In this document: positions 1 through 7,239 of the stretch, one piece after another
How the letters are laid out: every line of letters starts with the position of its first letter
Position numbering within the stretch: the stretch's first letter is position 1
Source: Myxococcus landrumus
GTDB lineage: Bacteria > Myxococcota > Myxococcia > Myxococcales > Myxococcaceae
Reading direction: 5' to 3'
NCBI RefSeq assembly: GCF_017301635.1
Contig: NZ_CP071091.1
Span: forward strand, 124,001 to 188,000
Length of the DNA: 64,000 nt
The notes under the pieces: model-generated
What the model saw: the letters and a program-made list of their open reading frames with translations, nothing else
Database searches by the model: none
Told to the model about the DNA's origin: nothing
Made by a program: the position numbers and the translations under genes

Positions 1-475
1 CGCGCTGCGCCGCAACTGTGAGATGCGCCTGTTGGTGGAGGACGCGCTCCAGGCGGTGCGCATGCTGCCCGAGTCGGAGGAGGTGGAGCTGCGCACGTCG
101 CTGGAGGAGAATCTCACCGTGCAGGGGGACGCGGCGCTGCTGGTGTCCGCCATCGACAACCTGGTGCGCAACGCGGTGGAGGCGGGCGCGGTGGCCAAGG
201 ACACGGGCCTGCGGCCCGCGCCGTGGGTGGTGGTGAACCTGTCGAGGGAAGGAACGGACGCGGTGCTGGTGGTGGAGGACAACGCGGGCGGGGTGGACCC
301 GAGGCTCGAGCCTCGGTTGTGGGAGCCTTTCGCGACGGGACGCGCGAAGGGCGTGGGCCTGGGTTTGCCCATGGCGCGCACGTCGGTGGAGGCTCACGGT
401 GGGAGCCTGACCTATACGCGCCGTCCCCTGGGCAGTCTCTTCACGCTGCGCCTACCCCTGGAGTCCACTTCATGA
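1..475 (+). CDS. Sensor histidine kinase, C-terminal part (5' end outside window)
   Basis: Only the ATPase end of a two-component sensor kinase is present; the reading frame is open from base 2, so the sensor and dimerisation parts lie upstream. The visible part shows the HATPase_c boxes: an N-box (DNLVRNAVEAG), a G1 box (VVEDNAGGVDP) and a G2 box (GVGLGLPMAR) followed by AHGG. It would bind ATP and phosphorylate a histidine in the missing dimerisation domain. Its TGA stop overlaps the ATG of the next gene (ATGA), so the kinase and the NtrC-type regulator are translationally coupled and almost certainly cognate. The signal it senses cannot be seen. Confidence 0.9.
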   Translation, partial: ALRRNCEMRLLVEDALQAVRMLPESEEVELRTSLEENLTVQGDAALLVSAIDNLVRNAVEAGAVAKDTGLRPAPWVVVNLSREGTDAVLVVEDNAGGVDPRLEPRLWEPFATGRAKGVGLGLPMARTSVEAHGGSLTYTRRPLGSLFTLRLPLESTS

Positions 476-1815
476 GCACCCATCTGCTGCTGGTGGACGA
501 CGACCGGACCTTCGCCTCGCTGGCGGCCACGGTGCTGCGGCACGAGGGCTTTCGCGTGACGCTGGCGCACTCGCTGCACGACGCCCGCGCGGCGCTGAGC
601 CGGCAGGCCCCGGAGGTGGTCGTGTTGGATCGCCGCCTGCCGGATGGGGACGGCATCCACTTCCTGCCGGAGCTGCGCGCGCAGTTTCCGGACACCGCGG
701 TGATGATGGTGACGGCGCACGGCGACATCGCCAGCGCGGTGGACGCCATCAAGCAGGGCGCGCGCGACTACCTGTCCAAGCCCGTGGAGCTCGACGACCT
801 GGTCCTCCGCGCGCGCCGGGCCGCCGCGGACCTCCAGCTCCACGAGCGGCTGCGTCAGGCGGAGAGCGAGTTGGGAGGTCGGCGGCGCCTCTTGCGTCCG
901 CGCGCGCCCGCCATGGTGTCCGCGCTGCAGATGATTGAGCGCATCGCCACCGCGCCGCGCAGTCCGGTGCTCATCACCGGCGAGACGGGGGCGGGCAAGG
1001 AGGTGCTCGCGAGGCACCTGCACAACGTGCAGGGAGGCCAGGGGCCCTTCGTCCACGTCAACTGCGCCGCGCTGCCATCCTCGTTGGTGGAGAGCGAGCT
1101 GTTCGGCCACGAGCGCGGCGCCTTCACGGATGCACGCGCGGCGCGACGCGGGCTGGTGGAGGTGGCCGACGGGGGCATCCTCTTCCTCGACGAGATTGGC
1201 GAACTGCCGCTGAGCCTCCAGGCCAAGCTGCTCACCTTCCTGGACCAGGGCGCCTTCCGGCGGCTGGGCGGGACGACGGAGCTGACGAGCAACGCGCGCG
1301 TGGTGACGGCCACCAACCGCGACCTCACGCGAGAGGTGGCCGAGGGCCGCTTCCGCGAGGACCTCTACTTCCGCCTCAGCGTCTTCCGCGTGGAGATTCC
1401 GCCCCTGCGTCAGCGGCGCGAGGACGTGCTGCCGCTGGCGGAGTCGCTGCTGGTGGAGTTGTGCGCGGAGCTGGGGCGCAGGCCCGTGGACTTCACCCCC
1501 GCCGCGAGGGCGCGCCTGGAGCGCTATCCCTTCCCAGGCAACGTGCGCGAGCTTCGCAACGTGCTGGAGCGCGCGCTGGTGCTCGAGCCAGGCCCCGCAC
1601 TGGAGCTTCAAGCCCTGGAGCCGAGGGGCCCGCCGGGGCCCGCCGCCGTGGACCCGGATTCCTTCGTCGTCGGGGGACCTCCGCGCGCGCTGGACGACGT
1701 GGAGCGCCTGTACGTGAAGCACGTCCTGGGGCGCCTGGAGGGCCGGCGCATGGAGGCGGCCAAGGTGCTGGGCCTGTCGTACCCCACGTTCCTCCGCAAG
1801 CTCGAGGAGTCCTGA
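472..1815 (+). CDS. NtrC-family sigma-54-dependent response regulator
   Basis: A 447-residue regulator with three domains: a receiver (residues 1-120, acidic pocket D9-D11, phospho-acceptor D53), a AAA+ sigma-54-interaction domain (about 150-380, Walker A GETGAGKE, Walker B ILFLDEIGE) and a C-terminal Fis-type helix-turn-helix (EAAKVLGLSYPTFLRKLEE). The sigma-54-contacting loop reads GAFTDA rather than the canonical GAFTGA. The ATG overlaps the kinase stop. Downstream lie three copies of a 9-bp dyad and a perfect -24/-12 promoter, so the likely target is the sulP-carbonic anhydrase operon. That target is inferred from position; the family assignment is certain. Confidence 0.93.
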   Translation: MSTHLLLVDDDRTFASLAATVLRHEGFRVTLAHSLHDARAALSRQAPEVVVLDRRLPDGDGIHFLPELRAQFPDTAVMMVTAHGDIASAVDAIKQGARDYLSKPVELDDLVLRARRAAADLQLHERLRQAESELGGRRRLLRPRAPAMVSALQMIERIATAPRSPVLITGETGAGKEVLARHLHNVQGGQGPFVHVNCAALPSSLVESELFGHERGAFTDARAARRGLVEVADGGILFLDEIGELPLSLQAKLLTFLDQGAFRRLGGTTELTSNARVVTATNRDLTREVAEGRFREDLYFRLSVFRVEIPPLRQRREDVLPLAESLLVELCAELGRRPVDFTPAARARLERYPFPGNVRELRNVLERALVLEPGPALELQALEPRGPPGPAAVDPDSFVVGGPPRALDDVERLYVKHVLGRLEGRRMEAAKVLGLSYPTFLRKLEES

Positions 1816-1846
1816 GGCGTCGGGCGGGCCCCCACTCCCCCGCCAG

Positions 1847-1909
1847 GCGGGCACTTCAAGTTCCTTGCTTAAATTTCTTGAAGTCCGCCGCGGGCACTTG
1901 AAGTTCCTT
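1847..1909 (+). promoter_or_regulatory. Putative enhancer (UAS): three ACTT-S-AAGT dyads within a 20-bp direct repeat
   Basis: Two 20-bp direct repeats (1847-1866 and 1890-1909) match at 19 of 20 positions and lie 43 bp apart, about four helical turns. Each contains a 9-bp dyad of the form ACTT-C/G-AAGT (1853-1861, 1896-1904). A third copy with one mismatch (TCTTGAAGT) is at 1876-1884. The array sits about 70-130 bp upstream of the -24 element at 1978, the usual distance for enhancer sites of NtrC-type activators. The adjacent regulator is the obvious candidate to bind here. Confidence 0.65.
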
Positions 1910-1976
1910 TCATTGCCCGCCACCCGTTGGAGGCCAAAGTCCCCTGTGAAATCAGTAGGTTGAGGCATTCGCCGCA

Positions 1977-1992
1977 TGGCACGAGCCTTGCC
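1977..1992 (+). promoter_or_regulatory. Sigma-54 (-24/-12) promoter
   Basis: The sequence TGGCACG-AGCC-TTGCC matches the -24/-12 consensus (TGGCACG-N4-TTGCW) at every conserved position, with GG at 1978-1979 and GC at 1990-1991 (12 bp apart). Transcription would start near 2003, about 55 bp before the sulP ATG. It follows a sigma-54 activator gene and an array of dyads. Confidence 0.75.
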
Positions 1993-2058
1993 ATGACGCG
2001 CCGCGAGACTCAGCGCGCGCCACCGTGGGGTGGCGTCTTCTCGTGGAGGTGTTTGGCG

Positions 2059-3600
2059 ATGTCGACGAGTCAAGGCAACGCGGGCTCGGCCTGGAAGTCC
2101 TGGGCCGCGGACCTGCCTGCTTCTCTGGTTGTCTTCCTGGTGGCGCTGCCCTTGTGCATGGGTATCGCGCTGGCGTCGGGTGCGCCCATCGTGTCGGGCC
2201 TCATCGCTGGCGTGGTGGGTGGCGTGGTGGTGGGAGTGCTGGGTGGCGCGCCGTTGCAGGTGAGCGGCCCCGCGGCCGGCCTGGCGGTGATGGTGTTTGG
2301 CTTCATCCAGACGATGGGCCTGGCGATGACGTGCGCGGCGGTGGCCGTCGCGGGGCTCATCCAGATGGCGTTGGGAGGGATGAAGGTCGCTCGCGCGGCG
2401 CTGGCCATCTCCCCGGCGGTGATTCACGGAATGCTCGCGGGCATCGGCATCCTCATCGTGCTGGGCCAGGTGCACATCGTGCTGGGTGGCAGTCCCCAGT
2501 CGAACGCGTGGCAGAACGTGAAGGAGCTGCCCGAGCAGGTGCTGTCGCTGCACGGGCCCGCGGCGGTGCTGGGCCTGCTGACCATCGCGTTGATGGTGGT
2601 GTGGCCGATGGTGGCCAAGGGCAAGCTGAAGCTGGTGCCCGCGCCGCTGGTGGCCGTGGTGGGCGCGTCGGCGGTGTCGGTGCTCTGGGGCGCGGACGTG
2701 GCGCGCGTGGAGCTGCCGGCCAACGTGTTCAGCAACATGCAGTGGCCGGCGCTTCCCTCCGGCAACTGGGGCCCGTTCGTGGCGGCGGTGCTGTCGCTGG
2801 CGCTGGTGGCGAGCGCGGAGTCGCTCCTGTCGGCGGTGGCCACGGACAAGATGCACACGGGGCCTCGCGCCAACCTGGACAAGGAGCTGTTCGCGCAGGG
2901 CGTGGCGAACACGGTGTCCGGGCTCGTGGGCGGTCTGCCGATTACGGGCGTCATCGTCCGCAGCGCGGCGAACATCGCGGCGGGCGCGAAGACGCGCATG
3001 TCCGCGCTGCTGCATGGCATCTGGCTGTTGTTGTTCGTGACGATGCTGGGCTCGGTGGCGGGGCTGGTGCCGCTCACGGTGCTCGCGGGCCTGCTCGTCG
3101 TCGTCGGCGCGAAGCTGGTCAACATGCACCACATCCGCGAGCTGTCGAAGCGCGGTGAGGTGGTCGTCTACGCGGCGACGGTGGCCGGCGTCGTCGGCAT
3201 CAACCTGCTGGCGGGCATTGGCCTGGGATTGCTGGTGGCCATCCTGCGGTTGTTGTGGCGGCTGGGCAGCGTGAAGGTGGACGTGACGCAGGCGAACGGG
3301 GAGCACCTGGTTCGCGTGTCGGGCTCGCTCACCTTCGTGGGTGTGCCGCGGCTGTCTTCCGCGCTCGCGCAGATTCCCTCGGGTTCGAAGGTGCGCATCG
3401 ACCTGTCGGTGGATACGCTGGACCACTCGGGCTTCGAGGCCATCGAAAGCTGGAGTGACACGTATCGCAAGACGGGCGGCTCGGTCGTCATGGAGTCGCT
3501 CGAGGAGGTGTGGGTTCGCAGTGGAACGACTCAGGCCTCGCGTTCTGTTCTCAACACTTCTGTTTCCTCCAACAAACTCGCCTCCGAAGGTGCCCCATGA
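2059..3600 (+). CDS. SulP-family anion (probably bicarbonate) transporter with STAS-like tail
   Basis: A 513-residue inner-membrane transporter with about ten or more hydrophobic segments from residue 12 onwards. It opens with a SulP N-terminal segment (SWAADLPASLVVFLVALPL), has the conserved G/A-rich first membrane helices, and ends in a cytoplasmic STAS-like region (about 430-510: LVRVSGSLTF, then IDLSVDTLDHSGFEAI). The ATG at 2059 is chosen over an upstream in-frame GTG because GGAGG lies a proper distance before it and it keeps the sigma-54 promoter intergenic. The stop overlaps the start of a beta-carbonic anhydrase gene, a pairing that points to bicarbonate rather than sulfate; the substrate remains inferred. 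Confidence 0.88.
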   Translation: MSTSQGNAGSAWKSWAADLPASLVVFLVALPLCMGIALASGAPIVSGLIAGVVGGVVVGVLGGAPLQVSGPAAGLAVMVFGFIQTMGLAMTCAAVAVAGLIQMALGGMKVARAALAISPAVIHGMLAGIGILIVLGQVHIVLGGSPQSNAWQNVKELPEQVLSLHGPAAVLGLLTIALMVVWPMVAKGKLKLVPAPLVAVVGASAVSVLWGADVARVELPANVFSNMQWPALPSGNWGPFVAAVLSLALVASAESLLSAVATDKMHTGPRANLDKELFAQGVANTVSGLVGGLPITGVIVRSAANIAAGAKTRMSALLHGIWLLLFVTMLGSVAGLVPLTVLAGLLVVVGAKLVNMHHIRELSKRGEVVVYAATVAGVVGINLLAGIGLGLLVAILRLLWRLGSVKVDVTQANGEHLVRVSGSLTFVGVPRLSSALAQIPSGSKVRIDLSVDTLDHSGFEAIESWSDTYRKTGGSVVMESLEEVWVRSGTTQASRSVLNTSVSSNKLASEGAP

Positions 3601-4340
3601 AGAAGCTCATCCGTGGACTGCTCGACTTCCAGCTCAAGGGCCGGCCCGCGTATCGGGAGACTTTCGCGCGGCTGGCGAACGGACAGAACCCTGACTGCCT
3701 CTTCATCTCGTGCTCGGACAGCCGGATGGTGCCCAACCTGCTCGTGACGACGGACCCGGGCGACCTGTTCGTGGTCCGCAACGTGGGCAACCTGGTGCCG
3801 CCCTCGGACAGCAAGGGCGTCTCCATGGGCGACCAGTCCGAGGCGGCGGCGCTCGAGTTCTCCTTGAGCAATCTGGAGGTGGAGGACCTGGTCATCTGCG
3901 GCCACTCGAGCTGCGGCGCGATGAAGGCGGTGCTCGCTGGCGGTGAGGTGCCTGGGGCGCCCAACCTCCAGTCCTGGCTGAAGCATGGGAAGGAAGCGCT
4001 GAACACCCTCAACGCGGGCAGCACGGTGGGCGAGGGCCTGGCCGAGTATGATCGGCTCTCCCAGCTCAACGTGCTCCAGCAGCTCCAGCACGTGTCGTCC
4101 TACCCCCTCGTGAAGGAGCGTGTCGCCGCCGGCAAGCTGCGGCTGCACGGCTGGTGGTTCGACATCGCGAGCGCCCAGGTCCATGTCTGGCGCCCCGGGC
4201 ATGGCCGGTTCGTCCCCATGACGGAGCTGGTGGGGGAGGCGCTGCTGCGCGAGCTGAGCGGCGACATCCTCCACCCGGGTGAGGGCACGGCCGCGAACCA
4301 GGAGGGGGGCCCCCGGCTCTCCGTGGCGGGCAGCCACTAG
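3597..4340 (+). CDS. Beta-class carbonic anhydrase
   Basis: A 247-residue zinc enzyme interconverting CO2 and bicarbonate. The beta-class residues are all present: C39, D41 and R43 in CSDSR and H103/C106 in GHSSCGAMK, giving a Cys2His zinc site with the Asp/Arg dyad. There is no signal peptide, so it acts in the cytoplasm. The ATG overlaps the SulP stop (ATGA), so the two products are made together: the transporter brings in bicarbonate and the enzyme equilibrates it with CO2, either for carboxylases or for pH control. A strong hairpin follows at 4371-4394. Confidence 0.95.
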   Translation: MKKLIRGLLDFQLKGRPAYRETFARLANGQNPDCLFISCSDSRMVPNLLVTTDPGDLFVVRNVGNLVPPSDSKGVSMGDQSEAAALEFSLSNLEVEDLVICGHSSCGAMKAVLAGGEVPGAPNLQSWLKHGKEALNTLNAGSTVGEGLAEYDRLSQLNVLQQLQHVSSYPLVKERVAAGKLRLHGWWFDIASAQVHVWRPGHGRFVPMTELVGEALLRELSGDILHPGEGTAANQEGGPRLSVAGSH

Positions 4341-4370
4341 GCCTGGCCTCGCGTCACATGTAGGCCCACG

Positions 4371-4394
4371 GCCACGGCCCCTCGAGGCCGTGGC
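4371..4394 (+). terminator. Hairpin after the sulP-carbonic anhydrase operon
   Basis: A perfect 9-bp GC stem (GCCACGGCC / GGCCGTGGC) with a 6-nt loop lies 30 nt after the carbonic anhydrase stop and 50 nt before the next start. There is no U-tract, as is common in high-GC genomes, so it may be a weak intrinsic terminator or a 3'-end stabiliser. Confidence 0.5.
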
Positions 4395-4443
4395 TCCGGA
4401 TTGGAATTGGGACGGCGGAGAGGAAGGATGCGGCCGGCGCCGC

Positions 4444-5286
4444 ATGACTCCCTTCTTCTTCACGTTCGTCGTCCTGTGCTTCTCCGTGGGTGCGGGACTG
4501 TTGGGCTCGCTGCTGGGTATCGGCGGCGGGCTCATCCTCATTCCCGTACTCACCCTGCTGCTGAAGGTGGATATCCACTACGCGGTGGGGGCTTCCATCG
4601 TCTCCGTCATCGCCACCTCCAGCGGCGCGGCGGCGGCGTACGTGCGTGAGCGCATGGCGAACCTGCGCGTCGCCATGTTCCTGGAGCTGGCCACCACCGC
4701 GGGCGCGCTCACCGGGGCCTTTCTCTCCGGCCGGGTGGGCGGGCGCGGGGTGTACCTCGTCTTCGGCGCCGTCATGGCGTACTCGGCGCTGGTGATGCTG
4801 CGCCGGATGAACGGCGCCGACGATGCGCCCGTGCCCGAGGATGCGCTGGCGGACCGGCTGGCGCTGCACGGTGGCTACTGGGACGAGTCCACGGGCCGCG
4901 AGGTGCGCTACCGCGTCACCCGTCCCCTGGCGGGACTGGGATTGATGTACGTGGCGGGCACGGTGAGCGGCATGTTGGGCATCGGCTCGGGCGCGCTGAA
5001 GGTGCCGGCCATGGACCTGACGATGCGGCTGCCGCTGAAGGTGTCCACGGCCACCAGCAACTTCATGATTGGCGTGACGGCGGCGGCGAGCGCGGGCGTG
5101 TACTTCGCGCGAGGCCACATCGACCCGTTCATCGCCGGGCCCGTGTGCGTGGGCGTCACGTTGGGCGCGTGGCTGGGCTCGCGCCATCTCATGACGCGGG
5201 TGAATGCCCTGTGGCTGCGCGTGCTCTTCGTGGGCGTGTTGTTGTGGGTCGCGTTCGAGATGCTGCACAAGGGGTGGACGTCATGA
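4444..5286 (+). CDS. TauE/SafE (DUF81) family sulfite/anion permease
   Basis: A 280-residue polytopic membrane protein (about eight hydrophobic helices) in two similar halves. The first half has a glycine-rich GSLLGIGGGLILIPVL and the second an equivalent SGMLGIGSGALKVPAMD, the internal duplication typical of TauE/SafE proteins. Members export or import small sulfur anions or organic acids; the substrate here is unknown. The ATG at 4444 is the first plausible start, with an AGGAAGG purine tract about 16 nt upstream. It overlaps the following DUF1634 gene by ATGA, a common pairing for this family. Confidence 0.85.
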   Translation: MTPFFFTFVVLCFSVGAGLLGSLLGIGGGLILIPVLTLLLKVDIHYAVGASIVSVIATSSGAAAAYVRERMANLRVAMFLELATTAGALTGAFLSGRVGGRGVYLVFGAVMAYSALVMLRRMNGADDAPVPEDALADRLALHGGYWDESTGREVRYRVTRPLAGLGLMYVAGTVSGMLGIGSGALKVPAMDLTMRLPLKVSTATSNFMIGVTAAASAGVYFARGHIDPFIAGPVCVGVTLGAWLGSRHLMTRVNALWLRVLFVGVLLWVAFEMLHKGWTS

Positions 5287-5714
5287 AGGAGCCGCCCGTG
5301 CCCCGCGTGTCGCCACCGCCCGAGCCCGAGGCCGTCCCGCTGGTGCCGGAGCTGCTCATCAGCGACCTCTTGCGCCACGGTGTCGTCGCGAGCCTGTCGC
5401 TGGTGACGCTGGGCACGGTGGTGACGTTCTTCCGCCACCCCGACTATCTCGTGTCCTCGGAGGCGCTGGAGCGCCTCACCGCGCCACACCCCGTTCCGCA
5501 TGGGCTGGCGGAGGTGGTGGCGGGAGCGCTGGCCGCGCGCGGCCAGTCGTTCGTCATGGCGGGGCTCCTGGTGATGATGGCCGTGCCGGTGATGCGCGTG
5601 GCGCTGTCGCTGCTCATCTTCCGGCAGCAGAAGGACAAGGTCTTCGTGGCCATCACCACCGCGGTGCTGGTGCTGCTCCTGGTGTCCTTCCTGGTGGGCG
5701 CGGCGGAGGGCTGA
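5283..5714 (+). CDS. DUF1634 family membrane protein
   Basis: A 143-residue protein with a proline-rich N-terminus and three predicted membrane segments (about residues 32-52, 85-105 and 118-140). It matches the DUF1634 proteins that are regularly encoded next to TauE/SafE permeases, and here it is translationally coupled to one (4-nt overlap). It is probably an accessory subunit of the permease; its biochemical role is unknown. It ends only 3 bp from the end of the convergent sixA-like gene, leaving no room for a terminator between them. Confidence 0.75.
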   Translation: MKEPPVPRVSPPPEPEAVPLVPELLISDLLRHGVVASLSLVTLGTVVTFFRHPDYLVSSEALERLTAPHPVPHGLAEVVAGALAARGQSFVMAGLLVMMAVPVMRVALSLLIFRQQKDKVFVAITTAVLVLLLVSFLVGAAEG

Positions 5715-5717
5715 GGC

Positions 5718-6221
5718 TCACCGGTCTCCGTCGTAGCGCCTCAACACGCGGCCAGGAGAGGCCCACCAGACGAGCTGGAAGTCTCCGTCATCCCCCGTGT
5801 GCCGCAGCGCCACGGCGGTGCCCTTGCGCAGCTTCTCCGGGGCCTGAGTGTCGTCTCCCAGCGCGAGCGCCAGGGCCTGCTCCAGCGAGGGGTTGTGGCC
5901 CACCAGCGCGAAGCCCGTGCCCAGCTCCCGCGCCAGCTTCAGGATGCGCCGCGCGCCGCTCCTGCGTGGAATCAGCGCGGGGTGCACCTCCACGCGGGAC
6001 AGGCCCAGGGCCTCGGCCAGGAGCTCCGCGGTCTGGACGGCGCGCACCAGGGGGCTGGTGATGATGCCCCGCAGGGGTGTGAGCCGGGCCAGCTTGCGCG
6101 CGTGCTGGCGGAAGAGGGCGCGGCCTTCGGGCGTCAGCGAGCGGGCCGCATCGCCCAGGACGTGGGTGTCCTCGGCTTCGGCATGTCGGACGAACAACAA
6201 CGGGAGCTCTCGAGGAGACAT
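5718..6221 (-). CDS. SixA-type phosphohistidine phosphatase
   Basis: A 167-residue histidine-phosphatase-superfamily protein. The catalytic motif RHAEAED (R12-H13) is at the N-terminus, followed by TSPLVRAVQTAELL with the second conserved Arg, and a late GHNPSLEQAL motif supplying the second catalytic His. The short length and the RHA motif fit SixA, which removes phosphate from HPt-type phosphohistidines, rather than a phosphoglycerate mutase. It is the last gene of a minus-strand run with a PhoR-like kinase and PhoB-like regulator upstream, which suits a role in phosphorelay tuning. Confidence 0.8.
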   Translation of the reverse strand: MSPRELPLLFVRHAEAEDTHVLGDAARSLTPEGRALFRQHARKLARLTPLRGIITSPLVRAVQTAELLAEALGLSRVEVHPALIPRRSGARRILKLARELGTGFALVGHNPSLEQALALALGDDTQAPEKLRKGTAVALRHTGDDGDFQLVWWASPGRVLRRYDGDR

Positions 6222-6282
6222 GGTGGCCAGCCCTCAACCACTCGGGGCCACGCCTCGCAAGCAACGCCCTGGCGACAAACCC

Positions 6283-7227
6283 CTAGCCGTCCAGGTCGTT
6301 CAACACATCCAGGGGCAGCGGCGCCGCATCTGTCACGGTTCCGTCAAGGTCCGTGGGCAGCGAGGCGGGGTCCACGTCCACCGGAGCACGTCCTTCCAGT
6401 GGCACGGCGGCGTTGCGCACGGGCGCGCCCGGAGGCGGCCGCAGCACGGGGCCCGGAGGAGGCAGGCCGGAGTGGCGGCGCGCGGCCTCCATCAGCGCGT
6501 GGTGGTGGCGGTAGCGCGCCTCCACCAGCTTGTGGATGAGCAGCGGGCCACCGGGGACGCGGCGCGCGGTGAGCGCCTGGGTGGCCTTGCGCACCGGATA
6601 GCGCACGCGGCGAATCTGCACGCGCCAGCCCTTGGGCGTGTACGTGAAGACGCCGTAGGCGGGACGCAAGTCACCATCGCGAGGAATGCCCGCGCTGGCC
6701 ACGTCCGCGATGAGCATGCGGCCCACGCGGCGGCGGTAGGGGAAGTGCAAGTGGCCGAAGGCGCACGCGGCGGCGTCCAGGTGCGCGAAGTAGCGGCGCA
6801 CGGCGACGTCATCCAACGTGGGGTCCAGCGACTCCTCGAGGTTGCGCGGGTTGGCGTGGCAGACGAAGAGGTCCTGGCCCTTGCGCGGCGTGTAGCGCAC
6901 GGAGAAGGGCAGGGCGCCCAGCTTCTGCAGCAGCGACTCACCCAGCTGGTCTCGCGTCCAGCGCAACAGCTCCGTCTTCCAGTGGTCGCGCTCGCGGTAG
7001 GCACCTCCCAGGTAGTTCCCGGCGAGGTAGCAGTCCGTGTTCCCCATCAGCACCGAGTCGCAGCGGTCGAAGAGGAGGTCCACCGTCTCGCGAGGGTGCG
7101 CACCGCGCAGCGCCAGGTCTCCGGCCGCGACGATGTAGTCCGGCGCCACGGAGCGGGCGATGTCCTCGAGGACGGCCTCGCAGGCGGGGAGATTGCCGTG
7201 AATGTCGGCGAGGATTGCGACCCGCAT
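6283..7227 (-). CDS. Calcineurin-like metallophosphoesterase (YfcE/Mpp type)
   Basis: A 314-residue protein beginning with the metallophosphoesterase signature ILADIHGNLPA (D-x-H) followed by VAAGDLALRG (GD) and MGNTD (GN-D), then CHANPRN and FGHLHFPY supplying later metal-binding histidines. The phosphoesterase fold covers roughly residues 1-200; the remaining C-terminal third is basic and proline-rich with no recognised domain. Such proteins hydrolyse phosphodiesters or phosphomonoesters with two metal ions; the substrate is unknown. It starts 12 bp after the PhoR-like kinase stops, so it is probably in the same operon. Confidence 0.8.
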   Translation of the reverse strand: MRVAILADIHGNLPACEAVLEDIARSVAPDYIVAAGDLALRGAHPRETVDLLFDRCDSVLMGNTDCYLAGNYLGGAYRERDHWKTELLRWTRDQLGESLLQKLGALPFSVRYTPRKGQDLFVCHANPRNLEESLDPTLDDVAVRRYFAHLDAAACAFGHLHFPYRRRVGRMLIADVASAGIPRDGDLRPAYGVFTYTPKGWRVQIRRVRYPVRKATQALTARRVPGGPLLIHKLVEARYRHHHALMEAARRHSGLPPPGPVLRPPPGAPVRNAAVPLEGRAPVDVDPASLPTDLDGTVTDAAPLPLDVLNDLDG

Positions 7228-7239
7228 GGTCGCGACATC

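Noticed and set aside
1847-1870. GGCAC and TTGCT inside the first direct repeat read as a sigma-54 promoter
   Set aside because: The GG-to-GC distance is about 17 bp instead of 12. The correct -24/-12 element is at 1977-1992; the repeats are better explained as activator sites.
412-3426. A 1004-codon open frame on the minus strand
   Set aside because: It lies antisense to the activator and sulP genes, is rich in His, Arg and Gln as expected from the complement of GC-rich coding DNA, and has no recognisable domain or ribosome site.
5715-6264. A plus-strand gene over the sixA-like region
   Set aside because: The minus-strand frame has clear histidine-phosphatase motifs (RHAEAED, GHNPSLEQ); the plus-strand frames show no domain.
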